From Acidobacteriota bacterium (GTDB taxonomy: Bacteria > Acidobacteriota > UBA890 > WLXD01), in assembly GCA_029263335.1 (NCBI GenBank), contig JAJCXS010000128.1, positions 1-56,335 of the forward strand: a stretch of 56,335 bases of DNA. Reading direction: 5' to 3'. The translations under genes and the position numbers were made by a program. Positions 43,065 to 52,496 of this stretch are shown in pieces. The notes under the pieces were generated by a model. The model was given only the letters and a program-made list of their open reading frames with translations, searched no databases and had not been told where the DNA came from. Position 1 is the stretch's first letter. Every line of letters begins with the position of its first letter.

Positions 43065-43355
43065 GTAGTGATCTAGCCCCGAATGGGAGACGAATCGGGA
43101 AGCGCATCCGAAACGGATTCGATGCTGCTCAGGCGATCCGGTAAGACTCCCGGAGAGGCGCGGCAATCCCCGCGCTGGAATCCGGGAAAGTGCAGAAGGC
43201 CGGCGCCAAAAGGAAGGATTAGGGGGCGCCCAGCCCGTTAGGCACATTCTCTTCGCATCGTGCCCGAGCTGTCAAGACCGTTCGTGAACCTGTCCGGCCG
43301 CACCACCGTCGGCACGCGACCAGCAATAGGCCCAGATCGCGCCGGTGCCAACCGC

Positions 43356-43757
43356 CTACGGGCGTTCGCTGGCGAACTCGGCGATGACGTAGGCCGCCAC
43401 GGCTGTGATCTCCTCCTCCAGGAGCAACTCGGCAAAGGGCTCCATCTCGGTATCGCGAATGCCGTCGCTGACGATGCCGGCGACCTGCTCGATGGTCGGC
43501 TCGGCCACGTACAGCCACCGCCCCGAGGTGAGGTCCCGCGGCGCGGTTTCGAGGAATCGGGCCGCGGGGCCGTCACCCTCGCCCTGCTCTCCGTGGCACG
43601 GCTCGCACTGCCCCTGATAGACCTCCTTGCCCAGCGCCATATCCAGCTCCTGTCCGCGGTGCATGCCAGCGGGCGGGGAGACCGCTCCGGCAACGAAGGC
43701 GAACGAGGCAGCCGCCGCCACTGCGGCGACAACGAGAGGCAGGCGAGACTTGATCAC
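43356..43757 (-). CDS. Monohaem cytochrome c, exported
   Basis: A 133-aa class I cytochrome c. Signal peptide about residues 1-25 (LPLVVAAVAAAASFAFVAG). The haem motif is CEPCH in YQGQCEPCHGEQGEGDGPAARFL. The probable axial Met is in RDTEMEPFAELL. A periplasmic electron carrier or a fused-complex partner is likely; no terminal oxidase is adjacent. GTG start at 43757. Confidence 0.9.
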   Translation of the reverse strand: MIKSRLPLVVAAVAAAASFAFVAGAVSPPAGMHRGQELDMALGKEVYQGQCEPCHGEQGEGDGPAARFLETAPRDLTSGRWLYVAEPTIEQVAGIVSDGIRDTEMEPFAELLLEEEITAVAAYVIAEFASERP

Positions 43758-43822
43758 GGTGTAACTCCCGGAAAGCGGTTTCAGAACCTGGCCATTTGAT
43801 CTTCGATCTGATTATGCCAGCG

Positions 43823-45337
43823 TCACCGATCGCGACGCACTGCCGCGCGCACGCGGGCAGCAGCGGCAAGATAGTCACGATCGAAGCGGTCGAGGTCCGA
43901 CGATGTGGCGGCCCGCGCCTGCCGGTCACTCGGCAGTACCACGGCGAACGGCTCGATGGCGCGATGCTCGGGATTCGTCGTCATCTTCCAGAGGGTGAAA
44001 CCGCGCAGACGCGGGAACGCCCCGGCCTCGACGGCGTCGCCCAGGGCAAGCATCGCGTCGACCCGCTCGCCGGCGTCCTGCGGTTGGCTGTCCCAATGCA
44101 CGCACGTCAGGGCGTCCGACCCGCTGGTCTCCAGAACCTCCACACGGTCGTAGGAGTAAGGCCGCACCGTCGCGCCGGCGCTGCGGGTCCAGCCCAACTC
44201 GAGCATCACCAGAGGGAGCTCATCCGCTGCCGCCGTCAGTTGCGATCCGATCTGTTGCCATCGTTCGGCCATGAAGGCGCGCCGTTGGGCGCGCGTCGAG
44301 CCATAGCGCGACAGCGGGAAGTACGCGTTCACCGAGAGAGCATCGAGAGCGTCCCAGAAGCCCACCTGGCCAAACTGGTCAAAATTGCCGCCGTATGTGA
44401 GTGGACCGCCATACGTGACTCTGACCTCGTGAATCAGCTCGCGCCAGTACGATTCATGCAACCCAGCTCTTTGATTCAGACTCTCGACCGACCCGGCCAC
44501 CACCGACGCCCACTGGTGCTGTCGTTCAGCGGACGCCGCCAGCATCGCGGCCAGGTCGGGATACCTGCCACCGTCGAGCTGGCGGAGATCCTCGCCGGCA
44601 CCGTCGCGCAGGACCGCCTCGGCGCAGCCAGCGAGGCGGGCGTTGACCGCGGCGACGCGCTCGGGATCCAGATAGTAGGCGTACAGGTCAGGAATCTCCG
44701 TGACCTGCCGCGTCGACGTCATCGAGTTGAGCTCGTTGCCAATGGCGAACAAGTCGACCTGTTCGGCTGTCGCCAGCGCGGCGCCCCAACGAACGAACTC
44801 GCCGTAGGCGGCAAACCAGTCGGGCACCAGCTCTTGGCGTGGCCAGATCATGCCGTGCCAGAGATGACGGTTCTCCGGCAGGCCGTGCTCCAGGGCCACG
44901 CGCATGACGAGGATCACGCGCAACCCGGCTCGCCGAGCCGCACGGATCTCGGACACCACCCAGGGGGCTTCACGGTCCCAGTACATTGTCGCGCCGTCCC
45001 ACTCCTGCTGCCGGGCGTACAGCGTCACCTGGACCGCGTCGAAACCCTGAGCCACCAGCGCGGCGGCCCAGCGATCGTGATCCGGTTCGTTGACCTGAAT
45101 GCCCGCGAAGAAAGTGGGCAGCTCGACAGACTGCGGCCGGGCCACGCGGCCGACGGCAGCTGCCGAGGCAGCAGTAGCGGTGGCGGCGGGGACCAGCGCA
45201 CGCGCGCCAGTGGAACCAGCGGCGGTCGAGACAGCAGTCGCAGGGATGGCCGTGGCAACGGCCCAACAGGCGAACAGGAGGGCGATTCCAGCAAGGCGGC
45301 CCAACCTGCCACCATTATTACACTTTCTAGTTTCCAT
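43823..45337 (-). CDS. GH113-like glycoside hydrolase, exported
   Basis: A 504-aa precursor. N-terminal signal peptide (about 10-35, GRLAGIALLFACWAVATAIPA) and an Ala/Thr-rich linker, then a TIM barrel with features of the GH113/GTA-like beta-mannanase group. The acid/base is probably Glu in DLFAIGNELNSM and the nucleophile Glu in LPLVMLELGWT. Other matches are WPRQELVPDWFAAYGEFVRW, VTYGGPLTYGGNF and VGFWDALDALSVNAYFPL. ATG 45337 is the start that gives the signal peptide. The substrate is a plant or cell-wall glycan by inference only. Confidence 0.75.
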   Translation of the reverse strand: METRKCNNGGRLGRLAGIALLFACWAVATAIPATAVSTAAGSTGARALVPAATATAASAAAVGRVARPQSVELPTFFAGIQVNEPDHDRWAAALVAQGFDAVQVTLYARQQEWDGATMYWDREAPWVVSEIRAARRAGLRVILVMRVALEHGLPENRHLWHGMIWPRQELVPDWFAAYGEFVRWGAALATAEQVDLFAIGNELNSMTSTRQVTEIPDLYAYYLDPERVAAVNARLAGCAEAVLRDGAGEDLRQLDGGRYPDLAAMLAASAERQHQWASVVAGSVESLNQRAGLHESYWRELIHEVRVTYGGPLTYGGNFDQFGQVGFWDALDALSVNAYFPLSRYGSTRAQRRAFMAERWQQIGSQLTAAADELPLVMLELGWTRSAGATVRPYSYDRVEVLETSGSDALTCVHWDSQPQDAGERVDAMLALGDAVEAGAFPRLRGFTLWKMTTNPEHRAIEPFAVVLPSDRQARAATSSDLDRFDRDYLAAAARVRAAVRRDR

Positions 45338-45455
45338 AAGAATCCTTATCACGAATACCTGACAGGATCGCGCATCCGACTGGGGCTCGTGACGCACCCT
45401 TCCCTCGCGCTCTACAGTTTGGCGGCGATCCCGGCCAGCCCTCCAGCCGCGAGCT

Positions 45456-46736
45456 TCACTCTTCGGCCGCGGGGATGCGCAACTGCTCGCCAACGCGGAT
45501 CAGCGTCCGCCGACCCATGCCGTTGGTGTTCTGAATCGTGGAGATGGTGGTTCCGTAGCGTCGGGCGATGCTCGACAGGTTTTCGCCGCGGCGCACGCGA
45601 TGGGTCACGTACTGCGGCGGTTTCGGCACCTCTCGAACCTTGAGCACCATTCCTTCGGTCAGCGTGTCGTCCCACAACAGGCCGTTGTCCCGCAGAATCC
45701 GCCACGGGCTCGAGTCCAGATCCTCGGCCACCTGCGCGATCGTCTCGCCGACCTGGACCTGATGAACCTCGTGCTCGTCCTCCCACGTCATGGGGATGCG
45801 CAGCACCATGCCCGCGGGCAGTGTCTGCAGATGCCACAGCCTGTTTTCGCCACGCAGATCGTCGAGCGTGACATCCAGCGTGAACGCCACATTGAAGTAG
45901 TTGTCCCCAAATCGAGTCCGGTATTCGAGATGGTCGCCCTTGTTGTCGAACAAACCCGTTCGGGGCGTCGTCGGATAAGCGATGAACTGCCCGGGCTTGA
46001 GTCGCCGGACCGCCAGGTAGGGATTGTGCAGCCGCAGCTGCAGCAGCGGCATGTCGAGGCGAGTGGCGATGGCCCACCAATCCTCGCCATCGGCGACCTC
46101 GGTCAGCATCAGCTGTGAGGCATGCTGACGAATCGAGCGCTCGTGAAGGTCCAACATCGTGCGGAAGTAACCAACGCCGAGCACGTACTGGAGCGATTCG
46201 AGGCGCATGGCACGCCCTCGCCCGACATTCCCGGGACCACCGTTATATGCCGCCAGCGCGTAGTCCTCGCGCTCGAATTGACGGACCAGCTGCCCGATGT
46301 ACTTGATGCCTGCTTCGATGTTCGTATCGACCCTCAGGCTGCGAAACGTCGACGGCATGACCTGAAAGTAGCCCTTCGCGCCCGCCCACGACGTGAGGTT
46401 GGCGTTGCCGCCCGACTCGTACATGCAGGTTGCCCTGGCGAGCGCGTAGTCGACCCCATAGCGGTCTGCGTGCCGGCGAATCTCGTCCTCGATGAGCATC
46501 AGCTTGCGATAGATGCCGAGCATCGCCGGCGAGAAATCGTCCACCGGCAGCAAATCTTCGAACGCCTCCTGGGGTGGCGCTTCCGGCACCTGCGCCAAGG
46601 CCGTGGCGGCAGTGGCTCCCGATATCAGTAGCGCCAAAGCACCGGCGGCGATCCGCTGGTCAACGGCGCTGCGCCCGAACTCGCCCGGCTCGCACGCCGA
46701 CTTCCGTGATGTCGTCACGTTCATTCCTCTCCGCAA
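45456..46736 (-). CDS. Lytic transglycosylase with LysM domains (MltD-like)
   Basis: A 426-aa murein lytic transglycosylase. Signal peptide (about 28-50), then the SLT domain (about 80-200) with the catalytic Glu in CMYESGGN, GAKGYFQVMPSTFRSL and YALAAYNGGPGNV. Two or three C-terminal LysM units bind peptidoglycan (VQVGETIAQVAEDLDSSPWRI; HRVRRGENLSSIARRYGTTIS). The length suits MltD. It is divergent from the M23 peptidase gene, so a cell-wall remodelling pair is likely. Confidence 0.9.
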   Translation of the reverse strand: MRRGMNVTTSRKSACEPGEFGRSAVDQRIAAGALALLISGATAATALAQVPEAPPQEAFEDLLPVDDFSPAMLGIYRKLMLIEDEIRRHADRYGVDYALARATCMYESGGNANLTSWAGAKGYFQVMPSTFRSLRVDTNIEAGIKYIGQLVRQFEREDYALAAYNGGPGNVGRGRAMRLESLQYVLGVGYFRTMLDLHERSIRQHASQLMLTEVADGEDWWAIATRLDMPLLQLRLHNPYLAVRRLKPGQFIAYPTTPRTGLFDNKGDHLEYRTRFGDNYFNVAFTLDVTLDDLRGENRLWHLQTLPAGMVLRIPMTWEDEHEVHQVQVGETIAQVAEDLDSSPWRILRDNGLLWDDTLTEGMVLKVREVPKPPQYVTHRVRRGENLSSIARRYGTTISTIQNTNGMGRRTLIRVGEQLRIPAAEE

Positions 46737-46974
46737 TACCGGAAACTACCGTGTATCGCTGATCTCTGACTCCCCCACCAGGAAGCCCCATTGAATCAGT
46801 CGCGAGCCCTCGGTTTCAATCCCTGATGGCCATCCCACCGTAAGCCCGGGTGCCGGTTTGGCGGCCACTCGCAGAACCCGTATACTAACGCCGCATCACC
46901 CCGCCTGGCGGCCTGGCCCATCTCGCTGGCTGTCCCGAAGGCCCCTGAAACCCCACCCAGCCCTTGAGACAGCC

Positions 46975-48363
46975 TTGAGCCTGAAACTCCGGCTGACAGT
47001 GCGACCCGAGCGCCGCCTGCGTCTGCACTATGTCCCCGAGCAGGGCGTACTGCCAATTCGACGACCCAGGACGGTTCTCGCCGTCCTGTTGGTTGTTTGG
47101 GTCGCGTTGCTGCTGCTGCCGAGTCGGCCGATCTCCTTTCCGTTCCAGGCTGTGAGCTTCCAGACCGTCTCGGGTCCGATTTCTCCGATCCCTGAGCTGC
47201 CACAGCCGTGGCCGCAATCCGTCGCCGTTGACGCTGCCCGCGCGGTCAGCGCTCGCTTCACCAGCGGCAGCACGCTCGACGCCACGCTGCGTGGCGCCGG
47301 GGTCAGTGGCTCCAACTTGACCAGCATGCTCACGGTCCTCAGCGACGCGGTCGACGTGCGACGCATCCGACCCGGACAGGAGTACCAGCTGTACTTCGAC
47401 GCCACCGACGAGCTGATCGGATTCCGCTACCAGATCAGTCGGCAAACGGCATGGTTCGTAGCCCGCGACGACGGCAACTGGGCCGCGTTGCAGGTGGCGA
47501 TTCCCATCCAATCCAGAATCGCGTTCGTGTCCGCGGAAATCGTCGACAGCCTCCACCGTGCCCTTGCCGCGCACGCGCCGACGAATGGCTCGGTCAACGA
47601 TCTGGTCATCAAGGTGGGCGACATCTACGGATGGGACGTCGATTTCCAATACGATTTACGGTACGGCGACCGCCTCGACCTGGTGGTTGAGGAGCGCTTC
47701 GTCGAGGACAAGTTCATCGGCTATGGAGAGATCCTCAGCGCCGAGTTCCGCGTCAACGGCCTCGTGCTGCCGGTGGTCCGTTTCCGCGACCCCGACGGCA
47801 TAGGTTCGTACTTCACGCCGGATGGCGCTTCGCTGCGTCGTGCTTTCCTGCGTTCGCCGGTCAAGCACTCGCGCATTTCGTCGCGTTTCTCGATGCGCCG
47901 CGTGCATCCTGTTACCGGCATAGCGCGCGCACACCGGGGCGTCGACTACGTTGCCGATCCCGGCACGCCCGTACAGGCGACCGCCGACGGCGTGGTCGCG
48001 GAGGCTCGATACGGCGCAGAACCCGGGCGCTTCGTGCGATTGCGCCACGGGGGCTCGTACACGTCCGTGTACATGCACCTATCCCGGATCGAGAACGGCA
48101 TCGCTCCCGGCACCGAGGTCAAGCAGGGTGCGATCCTCGGATACGTAGGGAAGACCGGCAACGCGACCGGGTACCACCTGCACTATGGCCTGGAGCAGGG
48201 CGGCCGCTACGTCGACCCGCTACGACTGCAGTTTCCCGCTGCCGCCCCTGTGCCCACCAACCACTGGGGCCGTTTCGTCGCCCAGCGCGACGAGGTGATC
48301 GAGGCGCTGCGTACCGGACAGGCCAACAGCGCGGCCGCGGTCGCCGGAGCCGGCGGCCTCTAG
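46975..48363 (+). CDS. M23-family metallopeptidase
   Basis: A 462-aa membrane-anchored protein of the MepM/LytM type. One N-terminal TM (TVLAVLLVVWVALLLLPS), then an OapA/LysM-like region (about 60-150, FTSGSTLDATLRGAGVSGSNL), then the peptidase domain (about 320-430) with zinc ligands in AHRGVDYVAD (HxxxD) and YHLHYGL (HxH). All ligands are present, so it should be an active endopeptidase. TTG 46975 is the likely start, with the frame open back to 46858. A TATACT box lies at 46881-46886. Confidence 0.87.
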   Translation: MSLKLRLTVRPERRLRLHYVPEQGVLPIRRPRTVLAVLLVVWVALLLLPSRPISFPFQAVSFQTVSGPISPIPELPQPWPQSVAVDAARAVSARFTSGSTLDATLRGAGVSGSNLTSMLTVLSDAVDVRRIRPGQEYQLYFDATDELIGFRYQISRQTAWFVARDDGNWAALQVAIPIQSRIAFVSAEIVDSLHRALAAHAPTNGSVNDLVIKVGDIYGWDVDFQYDLRYGDRLDLVVEERFVEDKFIGYGEILSAEFRVNGLVLPVVRFRDPDGIGSYFTPDGASLRRAFLRSPVKHSRISSRFSMRRVHPVTGIARAHRGVDYVADPGTPVQATADGVVAEARYGAEPGRFVRLRHGGSYTSVYMHLSRIENGIAPGTEVKQGAILGYVGKTGNATGYHLHYGLEQGGRYVDPLRLQFPAAAPVPTNHWGRFVAQRDEVIEALRTGQANSAAAVAGAGGL

Positions 48364-48413
48364 CCGCACGCCAAACCTCACGGCAGGCAGCCAAACAGGC
48401 GGCCGCAGGCTGC

Positions 48414-48419
48414 TAAGAT
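48414..48419 (+). promoter_or_regulatory. -10-like TAAGAT 8 nt before the ligase ATG
   Basis: TAAGAT ends 8 nt before ATG 48428 and no Shine-Dalgarno is present. With the boxes at 17812 and 32445, this suggests leaderless initiation. Confidence 0.4.
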
Positions 48420-48427
48420 CCGGCGTT

Positions 48428-50059
48428 ATGAGGGCATTGGCGCTCACGTTGGAGAACATCGCCGGACACAGTTCGACGGAGAACAAGGTCCAGGCTGCCG
48501 CTGCGTACCTGGCCAGCCAAGACTCCGCAAAGATTGCGATCGCGGCGCGCTTCCTGGCGGGGACTCCCCTCCCCCCTGGTACCGCTGCGACCAAGGTCGG
48601 GCGCTCCACGCTCGTTGACATCATCGCCGCGTTTGGTGGCGCCGAGCGCAATGCGTTGCTCCGGCGCGCCACCGCACGCGGCGATCTGGGTACGGCAGTG
48701 GCCGAGCTGCTCGAACCCCTGCCCCGCGTCAGCGACGGTTCGCGGCTCCCCATTCTCGAAGTCGCCGAGACCCTCGCGCGCCTGGGCCACGTTGGACGTG
48801 ACCGACGGACCCAACTGCTGCAGGAGATGTTCCGCCAGGCAACGCCAATCGAGGCAAAGTACCTGACCAAACTCCTGCTCGGCAGTTTGCGCACAGGCAT
48901 GCAGGCCTCGCGCGTCGAGGAGGCGCTGGCACTCGCCCTCGACGCCCCGGTAGCGACCATCCGGCGTGCGCACATGCTGCTGGGCGACATCGGGGCAGCG
49001 GCTGAGCGCACGGCCCTGAACGACCTCGACGCAATCACCCTGCGCGCGCACCGGCCCGTGCGGATGATGCTTGCTCACCCCGCCGAATCGGCCGCACAGG
49101 TTTGTGAGCTGCTTCCCGGGGGCGCGATCGCCGAGGACAAGTACGATGGCATCCGCGCGCAGTGGCACCGCGACGACGACACCGTGCGCGTGTACTCGCG
49201 CGCGCTGGAGGATTTCACGCACTTCTTTCCGGAGATACGCAACGTTCCGTGCGATCTACACGGCGAGTGGATCCTCGACGGCGAGGTCGTTGCCTGGGTG
49301 AACGGCCAGGCGATGTCGTTCGCGACCCTCCAGCGACGTCTCGGGAGGAAGCAGGTGCCGCTCACCTTGCTACTCGACGCGCCCGTGATCTTCATGGCGT
49401 TCGACGTTCTGCGCGCCAACAGCGAAGACCTGATCGATGTGCCTTTGCAGCGGCGCAAGCAGGCCCTGAAGGCACTGCCCACGGACGGCCCGGTACGGCG
49501 AGCCCCGTGGAGCGAATTGGATGACGAGGTTGCCATCGGTGAGTTCTTCGACTCCGCCTTGATCGCGGGCAACGAGGGGGCCGTCTTCAAGGACCCGCTG
49601 AGCGAGTACCACCCGGGCAGTCGGGGAAGATCGTGGGTAAAATTGAAGCGGCCCATGGGCACCGTCGACGTGGTGGTCACGGGAGCCGAGTTGGGGCGCG
49701 GCAAACGAGCCGGCATGCTCTCTGATCTGATCTTCGCCGTACTCGACTGCGACGAACTCGTTGACGCCGGGCGCGCGTACAGCGGCCTTACCGACGCGGA
49801 AATCGCGGAACTGACAGCACACTTCAAGGAAAACACGGTGCGCACGACGGGGTCGGTGCGACGCGTGCATCCGGACGTCGTTCTCGAGATCGCCTTCGAC
49901 GATGTGCGCCCCAGCGACCGGCACCCGGCCGGATTCGCGCTGCGCTTTCCCCGCATCGTCCGATGGCGCCGCGATCTGCAGGTCAACGAAATCAGCTCGA
50001 CGGCCGATCTTGCAGAACTGCACGCGCTGGCGCGGTCCCCGACTGTGGGGGCTGGCTGA
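48428..50059 (+). CDS. ATP-dependent DNA ligase
   Basis: A 543-aa ligase with an archaeal/eukaryal-type domain order. An N-terminal all-helical DNA-binding domain (about 1-205) is followed by the adenylation domain with nucleotidyl Lys238 in the KxDG motif (EDKYDGIRAQ) and an OB domain with KLKRP motif V. The motif HGEWILDGEVVAW is motif III. Such ligases in bacteria usually act in repair alongside NAD-dependent LigA. The stop overlaps the next start (TGATG). Confidence 0.92.
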   Translation: MRALALTLENIAGHSSTENKVQAAAAYLASQDSAKIAIAARFLAGTPLPPGTAATKVGRSTLVDIIAAFGGAERNALLRRATARGDLGTAVAELLEPLPRVSDGSRLPILEVAETLARLGHVGRDRRTQLLQEMFRQATPIEAKYLTKLLLGSLRTGMQASRVEEALALALDAPVATIRRAHMLLGDIGAAAERTALNDLDAITLRAHRPVRMMLAHPAESAAQVCELLPGGAIAEDKYDGIRAQWHRDDDTVRVYSRALEDFTHFFPEIRNVPCDLHGEWILDGEVVAWVNGQAMSFATLQRRLGRKQVPLTLLLDAPVIFMAFDVLRANSEDLIDVPLQRRKQALKALPTDGPVRRAPWSELDDEVAIGEFFDSALIAGNEGAVFKDPLSEYHPGSRGRSWVKLKRPMGTVDVVVTGAELGRGKRAGMLSDLIFAVLDCDELVDAGRAYSGLTDAEIAELTAHFKENTVRTTGSVRRVHPDVVLEIAFDDVRPSDRHPAGFALRFPRIVRWRRDLQVNEISSTADLAELHALARSPTVGAG

Positions 50060-50607
50060 TGTTCCCTCCGCGCTCACAGCTGATCGCCGTCATCGGCAGC
50101 GGCAACGCCACTCCCGAGCAAGGTCTCCACGCCAGGGAGGTCGGGCGATCGATCGCCGAGGCCGGATTCACGGTGATCTGTGGCGGCCTGACAGGTGTCA
50201 TGTCAGCTGCCTGCCAGGGAGCGCAAGAGGACGCGAGCAGCGGCCCCGCCCCGCGAACAGTCGCCATCCTGCCCGGCAACGACCCCGACGCCGCCAACCC
50301 GTGGAGCGATGTGTCGATCGCCACCGGCATGGGTCACGCCCGCAACCTGGTCATCGTGCTATCCGCGCGCGCCGTCGTGGCCGTGGGAGGGGAAAGCGGA
50401 ACGCTCAGTGAGATTGCCCACGCCTGGCAAGAAGGCCGACCGATCGCCGCCTACCTGCCTGCTGGAGGGTGGAGTTCACGGGTGGCCGGCGAATGCCTGG
50501 ACGGCAAGCGCAGCGACCGCATCGAACCGATCGCCACGCTCGACGAGTTGCGCGTGTGGCTGACGAGAATCGCCGGCCCCACACCGCCGCCTGGCAGCGC
50601 GAAGTAG
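50059..50607 (+). CDS. TIGR00725/LOG-like Rossmann-fold protein
   Basis: A 182-aa protein related to the LOG/DprA superfamily. Motifs: IAVIGSGNATPEQG at the N-terminus, GFTVICGGLTGVMSAACQGA, and AVVAVGGESGTLSEIAHAW in place of the LOG PGGxGTxxE motif. The family binds nucleotides; no activity is assigned here. ATG 50059 shares one base with the ligase stop, so translation is coupled. Confidence 0.8.
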   Translation: MFPPRSQLIAVIGSGNATPEQGLHAREVGRSIAEAGFTVICGGLTGVMSAACQGAQEDASSGPAPRTVAILPGNDPDAANPWSDVSIATGMGHARNLVIVLSARAVVAVGGESGTLSEIAHAWQEGRPIAAYLPAGGWSSRVAGECLDGKRSDRIEPIATLDELRVWLTRIAGPTPPPGSAK

Positions 50608-50632
50608 GCGCGCCCGAAGCGCGGACGACCTC

Positions 50633-51583
50633 TTACGACTCGAGTTCCGCCAAGAGCGCGGGGACGACCTTGAACAGATCATCGGCGATGCCGTAGTGGG
50701 CATATTCGAAGATCGGTGCCTGCGGGTCTTTGTTGATCGCGACGATGACGTCGCTCTCTCGCATCCCGACGACGTGCTGCACGGCACCCGAGATTCCCAA
50801 CGCAAAGTAGAGCTTCGGGCGTACGGTGATGCCCGACGACCCTATCTGCCGATCATGGGCGACCCAGCCCTGGTCGACGACCGGCCTGCTAGCGCCCATC
50901 ACACCGCCCAGAGCAGCCGCCAGGTCTTGCACGACCCCGAACTTCTCGGCGTCACCCAGTCCGCGGCCGCCGGCAACGACGACATCCGCCTCGGTGATGT
51001 TCTCTTCGCCCATCTCGGCGCGTTCCATGGCCACGAAGCGTGTGCGCGCTGCCTCGGCATCAATAGACGGCTCTACCGTCTCGACGGTCCCCGGCTCGCC
51101 CGCTGCGACGGCGCTGAACGCCGCGCGCTGACATGTTGCCACCGCAATCGAGGTTGTCACGCGCTCACGCGCAACCAATTTGCGACGCAGCACCGAACGC
51201 TTCCCCACGAGACCCTCGTCCCACTCGAGAGCAATACAGTCGGTCATCAGGCCTGCCTCTAACCGGGCTGCCAGAACCGGACCGAGGTCGCGACCGAGCG
51301 GCGCGTGGGGCAAGAGAATGGCCGCTGGCGCGTGCTCCTTGGCCAGCGCGACCACAGCCTGGGCCCAGATGCCTGCCGTGTACGGCTCGAGCGATGGGTC
51401 TTCAACCAACAGGACGCGATCAGCGAACGGGGCCACCTGTTGCGCAACGGTGCCGCCCGGGGCGGAGCACACCACCGCCACGGTTTCATCTCCAACGGCG
51501 CGAGCGGCAGCGGCGAGCTCAGCCGCGCCGCGATGCAGTTGCCCATCCTGGTGTTCGGCTACAAACCAAATCGAACGGCTCAT
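50633..51583 (-). CDS. etfA: Electron transfer flavoprotein alpha subunit
   Basis: A 316-aa subunit. The N-terminal domain (ELAAAARAVGDETVAVVCSA) and the C-terminal FAD-binding domain (GGVMGASRPVVDQGWVAHDRQIGSSGITVRPKLYFALGISGAVQH, SDVIVAINKDPQAPIFEYAHYGIADDLFKVVPAL) are complete. With EtfB it carries electrons from acyl-CoA or other dehydrogenases to FixCX. It overlaps etfB by 4 nt. Confidence 0.95.
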   Translation of the reverse strand: MSRSIWFVAEHQDGQLHRGAAELAAAARAVGDETVAVVCSAPGGTVAQQVAPFADRVLLVEDPSLEPYTAGIWAQAVVALAKEHAPAAILLPHAPLGRDLGPVLAARLEAGLMTDCIALEWDEGLVGKRSVLRRKLVARERVTTSIAVATCQRAAFSAVAAGEPGTVETVEPSIDAEAARTRFVAMERAEMGEENITEADVVVAGGRGLGDAEKFGVVQDLAAALGGVMGASRPVVDQGWVAHDRQIGSSGITVRPKLYFALGISGAVQHVVGMRESDVIVAINKDPQAPIFEYAHYGIADDLFKVVPALLAELES

Positions 51584-52362
51584 AGTGCTCTCTCCTCTTC
51601 CCTCAGAATCCGCACGAGTTCGGCCGCCGTTTCCTCGGCGCTACCTTCGAGCATGCGCGCGAGTTCACGCGGCGGCGGCAACTCCAAACCCAGCGCGGCC
51701 ACGCGAGGAAGTGGCAGCTCCGCAAAACCGAGGTCTGCCGGTGTCTTCTCCACCAGCTCCTTGCGCTTGGCAGCCATGATGCCCTTGAGACTCGGATAAC
51801 GGGGCTCGTTGATGCCGCTCTGAATTGTCAACACAGCCGGCAGCTGAATTTCGACCGTCGAGTGTTCGCCCGCTTCGAGTTCGCGCCGAACTTCCATGGA
51901 GCCCTCCGACGGCGCGGACGTGCCGACGACCAGCGTCGTGGCGGCATATCCCAGCTCCTCCGCAAGCAGCACGCCGACCTGCGCACCGCCGAGATCATCC
52001 GACTCCACGCCGGCGAGAACGAGGTCATAAGCCCCTTCACGCAGGGCTGCGGCAAGCAGCGCAGCCACGCCACTGGGATCCAAGGCGTAGGGGTCGCAGT
52101 CGATGTGGATGGCGTCGGCGGCACCCATGGCCAGCCCCTTACGCAATCCCTGCACCGCACCTTCGGTGCCCAGGGTAATGACGGTGACCTCACCGTCATT
52201 GCTGTCGACGAGGCGGATCGCCTCCTCTACCGCATACAGGTCGTATTCGTTGACCTCGTAACGCAATTGCTCACGGCGCAGATTGCCGTCCCCGTCCAAT
52301 TCGATTCGCGACTGGGGCTCGACAACGGCCTTCATGCAGACCGCAATACGCACTTCCTTCAT
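51580..52362 (-). CDS. etfB: Electron transfer flavoprotein beta subunit
   Basis: A 260-aa subunit. Motifs: NEYDLYAVEEAIRL, VTVITLGTEGAVQGLRKGLAMGAADAIHI, GVESDDLGGAQVGVLLAEELGY and PRYPSLKGIMAAKRKEL. The last motif is the EtfB signature. Whether the complex is electron-bifurcating cannot be decided from these motifs alone. It is transcribed first, ahead of etfA. Confidence 0.95.
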   Translation of the reverse strand: MKEVRIAVCMKAVVEPQSRIELDGDGNLRREQLRYEVNEYDLYAVEEAIRLVDSNDGEVTVITLGTEGAVQGLRKGLAMGAADAIHIDCDPYALDPSGVAALLAAALREGAYDLVLAGVESDDLGGAQVGVLLAEELGYAATTLVVGTSAPSEGSMEVRRELEAGEHSTVEIQLPAVLTIQSGINEPRYPSLKGIMAAKRKELVEKTPADLGFAELPLPRVAALGLELPPPRELARMLEGSAEETAAELVRILREEERAL

Positions 52363-52496
52363 CTCCTGGAAATTCGGCGAGAAGAACCGCAGCTACGGGG
52401 TACCAGCCCGCGCGCCAACCTCGTAACCAGAAGTCTAGCCCGGTCGCCGCCGACCCGCTCACGCCAGCGTCACTGCCGTGGCTGCCCCACAGGAGG

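Noticed and set aside
43796-45643. 615-aa open frame on the plus strand
   Set aside because: It lies opposite the GH113-like gene, has no recognisable motif and its composition is that of a shadow.
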